Shown here: positions 16,859-24,391 of the stretch, one piece after another | Layout: every line of letters starts with the position of its first letter | Numbering within the stretch: the stretch's first letter is position 1 | Assembly (NCBI GenBank): GCA_964539385.1 | Contig: CAZIJC010000003.1 | Coordinates: 1-64,000, forward strand | Length of the DNA stretch: 64,000 bases | Direction: 5' to 3' | Origin: JAUVZF01 sp964539385 | GTDB taxonomy: Bacteria > Planctomycetota > Phycisphaerae > FEN-1346 | Translations under genes and position numbers: made by a program | Notes under the pieces: generated by a model | What the model was told of the DNA's origin: nothing | Database searches by the model: none | What the model saw: only the letters and a program-made list of their open reading frames with translations

Positions 16859-16954
16859 CTCTGCCGCATCGGTCGGGCGCCCCAAGGGCCGGGCCTACCG
16901 CCCTGCGCCGGTTGTCATTTACGCCCGACTATTCACTTGCCAAAGCACTACTGC

Positions 16955-16982
16955 ATTATACCCCATTTGGGGCATTTGTCAA
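16955..16982 (-). promoter_or_regulatory. Strong leftward prophage promoter
   Basis: Reading leftward, a perfect TTGACA (16977-16982), a 16-bp spacer and a perfect TATAAT (16955-16960). It drives the operon from 16774 to 13891. The spacer is almost filled by the dyad CCCCA-TT-TGGGG, so a bound repressor would block RNA polymerase. Confidence 0.85.
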
Positions 16983-17013
16983 GCGCCCGGCCAGAAAAAA
17001 TGTCCCAAATGGG
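16961..17013. promoter_or_regulatory. Two candidate repressor operators
   Basis: O1 CCCCATTTGGGG (16961-16972) lies inside the leftward promoter; O2 CCCAAATGGG (17004-17013) lies 31 bp upstream of it. Each is a dyad with a two-base centre, and the two are also inverted copies of one another (13 of 14 bases over CCCATTTGGGGCAT). This is the layout of a phage immunity or early control region. Confidence 0.65.
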
Positions 17014-17375
17014 TTGTTTATTTTTGCCCTTTGCGGCGCGGAATCAGTCTTTTTGCGAGATTTCTTGCTTGACCGCAGAATAAGAACGCGGTAGGTGTCG
17101 TGTCGATGACGCGGATGGCCGAACCGGCGGCGTGACAAGGCCAACACGTGGTGCAGGACCCCAGGCCCTACCCTACGCCCACGCCACCCCCCGATGCTGC
17201 CTTGGCACAAGTCCTTAGTATACCTCTACTTAGCGTGTGCGGGTCCTTGGGAGGCTCTTTCGAGCAATCGGGTGCAGAGTACCCGCTAAAAAAGCGCACC
17301 ATTGTTTTAGTCGCTGCTGCGTCAATTCCTTTGCCCCCAGGTGAACGGCTATAGTTATCGAAACGAGGCAATGTC
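17014..17375. other. Intergenic control region between divergent operons
   Basis: No gene found. AT-richer than its surroundings near 17014-17070. A weak rightward promoter candidate is TTCCTT (17326-17331), 18 bp, TATAGT (17350-17355), 20 nt before the ATG at 17376. Confidence 0.35.
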
Positions 17376-18059
17376 ATGGCCAATCGCAAGCGCTTCAAAC
17401 CGCCACGCCCCACCGCCAGGCCGCCGCGGGCGCCCTACATTGAGGCCGGTATCCGGTGGATGGCCGTGCCCGTCGAAACCGTGCATCCGGACCCCGAAAA
17501 CGCGCGGCACCATACGCCGGCCAATCTGGCCGCGATACGCGGCAGCCTCACCGGCGCCCGGCAGCAAACCCCCATTGTGGTTGACCGGGACGGGATGATT
17601 CTCAAGGGCAACGGCACCTGGCACGCGGCCAAGGCCCTGGGGTGGGATTACATCGCCGTAAGCCTGACCACTCTCGAGGGCGCCGATGCGCGGGCCTACA
17701 GCCTGGCCGACAATCGCACGGCCGAGTTGGCCGAGTGGGATGAGACGCGCTTGGCCGTGCAACTGGCCGAGTTGCGGGCCGAGGGCAGCATCGACCTGAC
17801 CACCCTGGGATGGTCCGACGAGGAAACCCAAGAGGTGCTCAACCTGGCCGCCGGCCTGGGGCATGATACCAACCGGGGACCCGATATGCTTATCGACCGG
17901 CGCGACGCCGGCCCCTTGGTCAAGGCGGTGTTTGCGCCGTCGGCCCTGGCCCTGGTCGAGCAAGCCCTGGGCATGACCGGCCTGGTTAACCGGGGCAAGG
18001 CCCTTGAGGCCATTGCCCGGTTTTACATCGAGGCGGTGACCGATGCCGGGACAGACTAA
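17376..18059 (+). CDS. ParB/Srx-fold (ParB N-terminal domain) protein
   Basis: The 227-aa product has the ParB-like nuclease domain. Visible are VETVHPDPENARHHTPANLAAI (about residues 30-51), PIVVDRDGMILKGNGTWHAAKALG (about 67-90, the G-x-G-R/T-x-H-A box) and the following YSLADNRTAELAEWDE. Such single-domain proteins are frequent in phages next to DNA methylases, where they may act as nucleases, NTP-using switches or modification factors. It overlaps the methyltransferase-like gene by 17 nt, so the two are probably translated together. Its exact role here is inferred. Confidence 0.8.
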   Translation: MANRKRFKPPRPTARPPRAPYIEAGIRWMAVPVETVHPDPENARHHTPANLAAIRGSLTGARQQTPIVVDRDGMILKGNGTWHAAKALGWDYIAVSLTTLEGADARAYSLADNRTAELAEWDETRLAVQLAELRAEGSIDLTTLGWSDEETQEVLNLAAGLGHDTNRGPDMLIDRRDAGPLVKAVFAPSALALVEQALGMTGLVNRGKALEAIARFYIEAVTDAGTD

Positions 18060-18666
18060 AAAACAACATACCACCTTCGCCCGCAAGATGGCCCTGCGCC
18101 GCCGGATACTGGCCGAGGTCCGCTCTCGCGGCGAGCCGGTCATCATCGAAACGCACGGCGGGTGGGGCCGGCTCTGGCAGGCCCTCTATGCCGACGTGCC
18201 CGCCGGCGTGGTCTTTGAGCACAACCGCTTGCGGGCCGAGCACCTTGCCAGGCAGCGGCCCACGTGGGCGGTCTATGAAACCGATTGCGTGCGCGCCCTG
18301 GCCGCGGGGGTGGGCAGCCACCTGGTGCCCAACCTCATCGACCTTGATCCGCACGGTAGCCCTTGGGAAGCGCTTGAGGCCGCCCTGGTCGGCCTCGCCG
18401 ACCTGGCCGACCCTCTGTGGGTGGTGGCCACCGACGGCCTCCGCGAGAAACTGCGCATCACCGGGGCGTGGCCCCTGCATGCGCTCAAGGAGTTTGTCGG
18501 GGAGTTTGGGAACCGCCTGGCCGACGTGTATCTTGATGTTTGCAAGGTCAAGGTCGGACGCCTGGCGGCGCTGCGCCGGTATACCCTCGATGAGTGGCGG
18601 GGGTACTACTGTGGGGCGGGCGGGGCCATGACGCATTGGGCCGCACGCCTGGTCAAAACAGGGTAG
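18043..18666 (+). CDS. TRM1-like class I methyltransferase, putative
   Basis: 207 aa. VIIETHGGWGRLWQALY (about residues 28-44) fits a SAM-binding motif I, followed by VVFEHNRLRAEHL as motif II. NLIDLDPHGSPWEALEAAL (about 99-117) closely resembles the DxDPxGSP motif IV of tRNA guanine-26 (TRM1-type) methyltransferases. The protein is much shorter than TRM1 and lacks its C-terminal domain, so the substrate may be tRNA, DNA or a nucleotide. It sits between the ParB-fold gene and a DUF5131 gene, suggesting a modification cassette. Confidence 0.6.
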   Translation: MPGQTKKQHTTFARKMALRRRILAEVRSRGEPVIIETHGGWGRLWQALYADVPAGVVFEHNRLRAEHLARQRPTWAVYETDCVRALAAGVGSHLVPNLIDLDPHGSPWEALEAALVGLADLADPLWVVATDGLREKLRITGAWPLHALKEFVGEFGNRLADVYLDVCKVKVGRLAALRRYTLDEWRGYYCGAGGAMTHWAARLVKTG

Positions 18667-19456
18667 GCGCGGGGGCCGGAAACGGAAGGGCGGGGAACTC
18701 TTGCACCACCTCACCATCGAGCAAGTGACCGGCGCTGTCGTGCCTGGGGCCGCCCCATTGCTTGAAGAAAAACGGCACGCCCGCGGCCCTGCAAAGCGCC
18801 CGGATTTCGGTCACCCAATGCTGGCGGTCCTGCCGGCAACCCCAATGCCCGCCGCGATCCCCCAGGGGCACGGCCATGCCGCGGGCGTCCCTGATGGCCG
18901 GGTCTTTGAGGTGGGGGCCGGACTCCCCGGCCACTATCACCCACCCGATGCCCTCAAGCGGCAGGTCGGGCATGGCCGACAGCATCGGCTCGGCCGACAC
19001 AAACCGCAGGCCGCACTCGACGTTGCGCAGGGCGGTGATCCGCTTGTAGTATTGGGGATTTTCGACCGTGACGCCGAGCATCACGTTAGCCGGCACGTCG
19101 CGCCGCTGCCAGTAGGCCAGCATTCCCGCGTGGCGTTTGGTGAGTATCTGAAAGACGTGGCGCGGGCAGGCCCGGATAACCTCAAGCACTTGGTCGCGCA
19201 TGCCGTCGCCCGCCTGGTCAAGAAAGAAATCACTCATGGAGCAAATAAAAAACATGCCCGGCTTTTTGACCGTCCGAGGCACGTTCATCTTGTGCAACTT
19301 GGGGGTGAATCCGAAGCCATTGGGAAATGCCGGCGTGCCGGCCATGCTCTCGGCCTGCCTCTTGGCGTAGCAGTACCGGCAGCCCTCACTCACCGGGGCG
19401 CCGCCGGTCCAGGGGTTCCACGTGTGATTGGTCCAAGAGATTTTGGTATTCAGCAT
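18653..19456 (-). CDS. DUF5131 (phage Gp37/Gp68) protein lacking the first cluster cysteine
   Basis: The 267-aa product starts at the ATG at 19456: MLNTKISWTNHTWNPWTGG. The family consensus is TWNPxTGC-x6-CxxCYA, a radical-SAM-like cluster site; here it reads TGGAPVSEGCRYCYA, so the first Cys is Gly (GGC instead of TGC, one base). Other family features are present: MFFICSMSDFF, ILTKRHAGM, NVMLGVTVEN, FVSAEPML, WVIVAGESG and FFFKQWGG. It is antisense to its neighbours and convergent with the methyltransferase-like gene (14-nt overlap). The cluster may be lost or a sequencing error may be involved. Confidence 0.8.
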   Translation of the reverse strand: MLNTKISWTNHTWNPWTGGAPVSEGCRYCYAKRQAESMAGTPAFPNGFGFTPKLHKMNVPRTVKKPGMFFICSMSDFFLDQAGDGMRDQVLEVIRACPRHVFQILTKRHAGMLAYWQRRDVPANVMLGVTVENPQYYKRITALRNVECGLRFVSAEPMLSAMPDLPLEGIGWVIVAGESGPHLKDPAIRDARGMAVPLGDRGGHWGCRQDRQHWVTEIRALCRAAGVPFFFKQWGGPRHDSAGHLLDGEVVQEFPALPFPAPAPTLF

Positions 19457-19518
19457 CGGACACCCGTTTGCCGCCACGGATTCATTTGCGGGCAGGGATA
19501 ATACCGCGGACCGCGCAG

Positions 19519-20190
19519 TTGACAAAGACAAAAACCAAAAAATCCGCCCCGCGCAAACGCAAGCCCAAGACCAAGGCCGCGGCCAAAGCCAAGGGCAAAA
19601 AACAAACCGGGCCGGCCAAGGCCGAGGCCGGCGGGCGGCCGGTGGGGCATCCCCGGTCCGAAGCGCCCGGACCTACGCTTGTCAAGGGCACGGCCGCCCT
19701 GGCTCAATTGCTCGGCGTGCACCAGACCACCATCAACAGGTGGGTGGCCAAAGGGTTGCCGGTCGCCGGGGCCGACACCTTCGACGTGGCCGAGGTGCTG
19801 GCCTGGCGTGAAGGCCAGGACGGCAAGGGGGGCGGCCAGGGCGGCACCGCCGATGTCGAATTGAAACAATGGCGGGCCAGGCACCTGCAACTCAAGGTGC
19901 TAAAGGACCTCAAGAAACTCATCCCCAGGGGCGAGGCCGAAGCCATTTGGATCCAAACCATCGTCAACGTGCGCACCCGCATGATGGCCCTGCCCGACCG
20001 GGTGGTCTTGCTCGTGCCGGCCAGGCTGCGGGCCGACCTGCGCGTCGAGGTGCAGCACGAGGTTGACCGTATCCTGGGCGAATTGCAAAACGGTTTTCTT
20101 ATGCCGGAGATAGAGGAACAAGTCAATGCGTTCATCGAAACCCTTATCCCCCGCGACGAGGATGCCCATGTTGCCGGGGCGGGTGCGTAG
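19519..20190 (+). CDS. Terminase small subunit (Nu1-like)
   Basis: The start is probably the TTG at 19519, giving 223 aa; no ATG lies nearby and the ribosome site is weak. A Lys/Ala-rich, disordered N-terminus (about 60 residues) precedes a winged HTH: GTAALAQLLGVHQTTINRWVAKGLP then FDVAEVLAWRE, as in lambda Nu1. A helical part follows (VELKQWRARHLQLKVLKDLKK). It should recognise the packaging site and load the large subunit, encoded directly downstream with overlap. Confidence 0.75.
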   Translation: MTKTKTKKSAPRKRKPKTKAAAKAKGKKQTGPAKAEAGGRPVGHPRSEAPGPTLVKGTAALAQLLGVHQTTINRWVAKGLPVAGADTFDVAEVLAWREGQDGKGGGQGGTADVELKQWRARHLQLKVLKDLKKLIPRGEAEAIWIQTIVNVRTRMMALPDRVVLLVPARLRADLRVEVQHEVDRILGELQNGFLMPEIEEQVNAFIETLIPRDEDAHVAGAGA

Positions 20191-22144
20191 ACTCTGGCAG
20201 CCGCCCGAGCGCATGACGGCCGCCGAGTGGGTACCGCGGTGGGTGCGTCTGCCCGCGACCGTGGCGGCGATTCCCGGCCGGTGGTCGGCCGACCTTTTCC
20301 CATACTGCACAGGGGTGCTCGATGCCTGGTGTGACCCGTACATCGAGCAGATTGTATTGGAGTGGGGGTCACAGTTGGGCAAGACCACCCTGATCGCCTG
20401 CCTCGCGCTGTACGTGGCCGACCAGGACCCCGGCCCCATGCTCTTGGCCTCAAGCGTGCAGTCGAGCGTCAAGGAACTGGTGAGCCTGCGCCTGTATCCC
20501 ATGCTTGAGGCGTGTGACCGCACCAGGGAACTCTTGCCGCCCAAGCACCTGCAAGATGATTACCTGGTCTCCCTAACGACCATGCTCATCTACACCGGAT
20601 GGTCCGGCAGCGCCACGCGGATGGGCGAGAAAAGCATCCGGTACGTGATGATGACGGAATTAGATAAGTGGGCCATCCGCACGAGTCTTGAGGCCGACCC
20701 CGAACATCTGGCCGGCGAGCGCCGCAAGGCGTTTCCCAACTTCAAGATACTCAAAGAGTCCACGCCGACCATTGAGGGCCTGTCACGCATTCACTCGGCC
20801 TACCAGGCCAGCGACCGGCGCCGCTTCCACGTGCCATGTTCCAAATGCGGCGCCTATCAGGTACTGGACCGGGCCAACGTATGGTGGCCCCACACCCAGG
20901 AGGGCAAGAGCGTGGCGCCCGCCGAGGTGCGCGACGTGGCCCTTTACGTCTGCCCCCATTGCAACGGGCGCCTTGAGGACTATCAGAAACCCCGCCAATT
21001 GCGCGCGGGCCTCTGGCTCCCCGAAGGCGTGACGGCCACCGTGATCCGCCACCGGAAAAAGGCGCGGCGGCGCGACGTGGTTTGGGGCCGCCCGCCCAAG
21101 TGGCCGGCCAGGCCGTGGCTCACCAAAGGCGTCAAGTGGAAATGGGACCTCTTTGAGTACCGGCTGGCCGGCGAGCCGGCCAAGACCACGCGCACGGCCG
21201 GCTACCACCTCGGCAGCCTCTACTCGCCGCTACTGACCTATGGCCATTATGCAGAAAAGTGGCTTGACTCCCAGGACGACCCGGCGGCCTTGCAGAACTT
21301 TATCAACGGGTGGGATGCCAAGCCCTGGCGGCTGTCGGTCTCGATGCCAGCGGCCGAGGAACTGGGCGAGCAACTCAAGACCGGCCACGAACCGGGCACA
21401 GTGCCCAAGGGGGCCGTGATGTTGACCGCCGGCGTGGACCCCGCCGAGCATGTGATAAACTACGTCGTGCGCGCCTGGGCCAAGGATGGCACCAGTTGGC
21501 TCATCGAGCACGGTGTGGTCGAATGGTCCAGAGACCTGCATACCGTCTACAACGCCATCATCGAACCGGCGTGGACGGTCGAGGGCGGCGGCACGATGGC
21601 CGTCCATTGCTGCGGCATCGACACCGGGTGGCAAGCCGGCGTGTGCTATGAGTTTTGCGTCCGGCAGGGCGATCGGGTGCGCGGTCTCAAGGGCCATGGG
21701 ACGGTCGGCAGCGTGTGGAAACCCCTGCGCGTGGACGTGAATCCGGAAAGCGGCAAGGTCTACAAGCGCGGTCTGGTGGTGTGGGTGATTGATTCGGGAT
21801 ATTGGAAAGACCAGATACATCATCGCTGGGGTCTCGACTCCGAAAGCCCAGGCAGTTGGAACCTGCACGCCGAACCGAGCCGGCCGTACCTTCGACAGTT
21901 GGTGGCCGAGGTCAAGAGCAAGGTGACCGACAGGACCGGCCACGAAAAATTGCAATGGGTGGTGGTGGACCGCGGGGCCGGCTCGCACTATCTCGACGCC
22001 GAGGTCTACGCCATGGCCGTAGCCTACATGAAAGGGATTGGCCGCGTGGCCAGGACCCGGCGCCGGCCCGGCCGGGGCAAGGGCGGGGCGGCCCATACGA
22101 TGCGCCGGTTGCGGATGCACCGGGGGCATGGACGGAAAGGGTGA
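20162..22144 (+). CDS. Terminase large subunit (GpA family)
   Basis: DNA-packaging ATPase and nuclease. The GpA-family pattern is clear: LPATVAAIPGRWSADLFPYCTGVLDAW, then a Walker A-like EWGSQLGKTT (about residue 70), YVMMTELDKW for Walker B, and the C-terminal nuclease half with GVDPAEHVINYVVRAW and IDTGW. A zinc-binding pair CSKCGAYQ...CPHCNG lies about residues 225-263, as in GpA. The ATG at 20162 or 20168 is preferred over 20126. About 660 aa, normal for the family. Confidence 0.9.
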   Translation: MPMLPGRVRRLWQPPERMTAAEWVPRWVRLPATVAAIPGRWSADLFPYCTGVLDAWCDPYIEQIVLEWGSQLGKTTLIACLALYVADQDPGPMLLASSVQSSVKELVSLRLYPMLEACDRTRELLPPKHLQDDYLVSLTTMLIYTGWSGSATRMGEKSIRYVMMTELDKWAIRTSLEADPEHLAGERRKAFPNFKILKESTPTIEGLSRIHSAYQASDRRRFHVPCSKCGAYQVLDRANVWWPHTQEGKSVAPAEVRDVALYVCPHCNGRLEDYQKPRQLRAGLWLPEGVTATVIRHRKKARRRDVVWGRPPKWPARPWLTKGVKWKWDLFEYRLAGEPAKTTRTAGYHLGSLYSPLLTYGHYAEKWLDSQDDPAALQNFINGWDAKPWRLSVSMPAAEELGEQLKTGHEPGTVPKGAVMLTAGVDPAEHVINYVVRAWAKDGTSWLIEHGVVEWSRDLHTVYNAIIEPAWTVEGGGTMAVHCCGIDTGWQAGVCYEFCVRQGDRVRGLKGHGTVGSVWKPLRVDVNPESGKVYKRGLVVWVIDSGYWKDQIHHRWGLDSESPGSWNLHAEPSRPYLRQLVAEVKSKVTDRTGHEKLQWVVVDRGAGSHYLDAEVYAMAVAYMKGIGRVARTRRRPGRGKGGAAHTMRRLRMHRGHGRKG

Positions 22145-22148
22145 GCGA

Positions 22149-22361
22149 ATGGTCAAGGTTTCTCCACGTGACGATGACAAGGCCAAGACCCGGCCGTGGA
22201 TGGTCTGCCCGGAATGCGGCAGCACCGACACCGAGGTCTACAGCAGCGGCCCCAAGTGTTGGGGCCGGCGGGACGGGCAGCCGTTCCGGTACCGCCTGCA
22301 ATACCGCCGGTGCCTGGTGCTCAAGTGCCGCGCCCGGTTCAAGGCGGTCATGCCCCTTTGA
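22149..22361 (+). CDS. Small zinc-ribbon phage protein, 70 aa
   Basis: The ATG at 22149 has GGAAAGG upstream. The product has WMVCPECGSTDTEVY and later CLVLKCRARF, a CxxC...C-x5-C arrangement that suggests one zinc site. Many phages carry a small ribbon protein next to terminase, sometimes a transcription factor; the role here is unknown. Confidence 0.6.
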   Translation: MVKVSPRDDDKAKTRPWMVCPECGSTDTEVYSSGPKCWGRRDGQPFRYRLQYRRCLVLKCRARFKAVMPL

Positions 22362-22569
22362 TCCGCCTGCCGGCCGGCCGGAAATGGCGCCTGCGGGCCG
22401 CGCGCCGGCAAATCCGGCCTGGGATAGCCGCGCTACCGCCGCGAGGCGCCATGGCCCGCCTGGCGGCCCCCAGGGGGCAATAGACGGGAGTTGCAGGAGA
22501 AAAAGATTGTTACCAAATTGGTAATCATCCTCTTGCGGCCATGCCCGCCATCGGCTTTATCCTGAATGA
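22362..22569. other. Intergenic stretch with a 15-bp palindrome
   Basis: No gene. It contains the perfect palindrome TTACCAAATTGGTAA at 22510-22524 (single central base), directly after AGGAGAAAAAG. This is a possible operator or processing site before the head genes. Confidence 0.45.
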
Positions 22570-22833
22570 ATGGCCACCGTAGATGACATCGAGACCCTCG
22601 CGGATGCGTGCTCGACCGCCCTGGCCGCCGGCGACTACGCCACGGCCAAACTCAAGTGGACACAACTTTCTGTGATGATAGGCGCAAAGCCGGACGTGAC
22701 CACCCCCGAATTGTCCACCCGGTGGGACCGCGCCGCGCTCGATGGCCTGGGAAAGCAAATCGCCGCGCTTGAACAAGAGACGGGACGGCGCCGGCGGCGG
22801 GTGTTGGCCGGTTTTCGCAACCGGGGCAGATAA
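22570..22833 (+). CDS. gpW-like head-tail joining protein, putative
   Basis: 87 aa, mostly helical: ATVDDIETLADACSTALAAG, YATAKLKWTQLSVMI, and a basic tail QETGRRRRRVLAGFRN. The size, fold pattern and position between terminase and portal match gpW of lambda-like phages, which plugs the filled head. Sequence motifs are too weak for certainty. It overlaps the portal start by one base. Confidence 0.5.
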   Translation: MATVDDIETLADACSTALAAGDYATAKLKWTQLSVMIGAKPDVTTPELSTRWDRAALDGLGKQIAALEQETGRRRRRVLAGFRNRGR

Positions 22834-24389
22834 TGCCAAGGCCGAGTGATGGGAGTCTGGGCAATCTTCACGTGCAGTTGCGTCGCGCTTCTGAGCGCAC
22901 GGTGCTCGACCGTGCCATCGGCTTCGTCTCCCCGCGCGCCGAACTCGCCCGCCTCAAGGGCCGCGTCAGCCGTACCATGCTCGGATTCCGGGCGGCCAAC
23001 ATCAGCCGCCTGCGCCGCCGCCGCGACCGGACCAGCGGGTCGGCCGACCGGCATCTTACGCACGCCCAACTTCACGTGTTGCGCGAGAACGCGCGCGAGT
23101 TGGACCGCGACAATTGCATCGCCGGCGGTCTGCTCAATCGCATGGTCGATAACATCGTCGGCGAGGGCGGGCGCTTTGAGGCCCTTACCGATGACGAGCA
23201 ATGGAACACGCGGGCCGAGGGCCTGTTTGACGAGTGGGCCTTTGATGCCGACACGGTGGACGTTGCCGGGCGGTTTGCCTTTTGGGAAATGTCCCGGTCC
23301 GCGCTCCGGGCCGTGCTGGTGGACGGTGACCATCTCATGCTCAAGATTCGCAACGGCACCTTGCAGCAAGTCGAAGGTCACCAGTTGGGCACGCCGACCC
23401 GGCGCAGCATCCCGGCCGGCACGCCGTCGGGCACGCGCATCATCCACGGCGTCGAGATTACCAAAACCAACAAGCCGGTGGCCTACCATTTCGGGCCGAG
23501 CCACCGCGGCATCGAGCATATCTTCAAGACCACCCGCGTCGAGGCCAGCAAACTCTTTTGGCTCTGGAACTGGAAACGGTGCAGCCAGACGCGCGGACAG
23601 TCGAGCCTGGCCGACACCGATATTTACTTCGAGCACCTTGACCGATATATCGAGTTTGCGATTGTGGCATCCCAGGTTGCGAGCGCCCACGTCATCGGCG
23701 TCGAAACCGAATATGGCGAAGCGTCGGGCGAGCCGGAAGGCACCACGGAACTCGATGAGTTGGGTAACGAGCAATTTGTTGAGGAGAACCAAGCGGGCAC
23801 CATGCTCTACATGGAGCCGGGGGAGAAAGTCAAGCCTCTCACGCCCGCCCACCCGATGCCGGAGTTTGAGCCTTTCTTGCGGGCCTTCGGCCGCATCATC
23901 GGCCTGCCCTATGGCCTGCCGATCGAGGTGGTCCTGCTCGACTGGTCGCAGGGCAACTACGCCAGCGCCCGCGGGGCCATGCAGCAGGCCAAAAAAGCCT
24001 GGCGAAACTGGCAGAAATACATCTACACCCACCTTATGTGGCCGGTATGGGTTTGGAAGATTCGCCAGTTTATCGCCGAGGGAAAACTGGCCAACCGTGA
24101 TGACCACGCCAAGATGCTGTGGGTGGGGCCTGGGTGGGATTGGATTGACGTTTACAAAGAGGTCGTGGCCGCCGAACGGGGTATCGGGTGCGGCATCGAA
24201 AGCCGGGCCAGGGTGCTCATGCAGCGCGGCCTGGACCTGGGGAACCTCATGCGCGAGCGGGCCAAGGCCATCGTGATGGCCAAGGCCATCGCCAAGGAGT
24301 TTGAGATTGAGAATTACAAAGACGTGCTCGGCAAGGTGAAAAAGCCGGCCGGCCGCGCGACGAAGCGCGGCGGTACGCAAGGGGAGTGA
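22833..24389 (+). CDS. Portal protein (lambda family)
   Basis: The 518-aa product forms the dodecameric DNA gate of the head. Lambda-family signs are the N-terminal Arg-rich ANISRLRRRRDRTSGSAD, LRENARELDRDNCIAGGLLNRMVDNIVGEG (about residues 85-114), LVDGDHLMLK, GVEITKTNKPVAYHF and LPYGLPIEVVLLDWSQGNYASARGAM (about 363-388). The C-terminus is basic. It precedes the protease gene with a 4-bp overlap or short gap, as in lambda. Confidence 0.9.
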   Translation: MPRPSDGSLGNLHVQLRRASERTVLDRAIGFVSPRAELARLKGRVSRTMLGFRAANISRLRRRRDRTSGSADRHLTHAQLHVLRENARELDRDNCIAGGLLNRMVDNIVGEGGRFEALTDDEQWNTRAEGLFDEWAFDADTVDVAGRFAFWEMSRSALRAVLVDGDHLMLKIRNGTLQQVEGHQLGTPTRRSIPAGTPSGTRIIHGVEITKTNKPVAYHFGPSHRGIEHIFKTTRVEASKLFWLWNWKRCSQTRGQSSLADTDIYFEHLDRYIEFAIVASQVASAHVIGVETEYGEASGEPEGTTELDELGNEQFVEENQAGTMLYMEPGEKVKPLTPAHPMPEFEPFLRAFGRIIGLPYGLPIEVVLLDWSQGNYASARGAMQQAKKAWRNWQKYIYTHLMWPVWVWKIRQFIAEGKLANRDDHAKMLWVGPGWDWIDVYKEVVAAERGIGCGIESRARVLMQRGLDLGNLMRERAKAIVMAKAIAKEFEIENYKDVLGKVKKPAGRATKRGGTQGE

Positions 24390-24391
24390 CC

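Noticed and set aside
17319..17333. CGTCAATTCCTTTG, matching a conserved 16S rRNA segment
   Set aside because: Only about 14 bases match and the flanks do not resemble rRNA; treated as chance.
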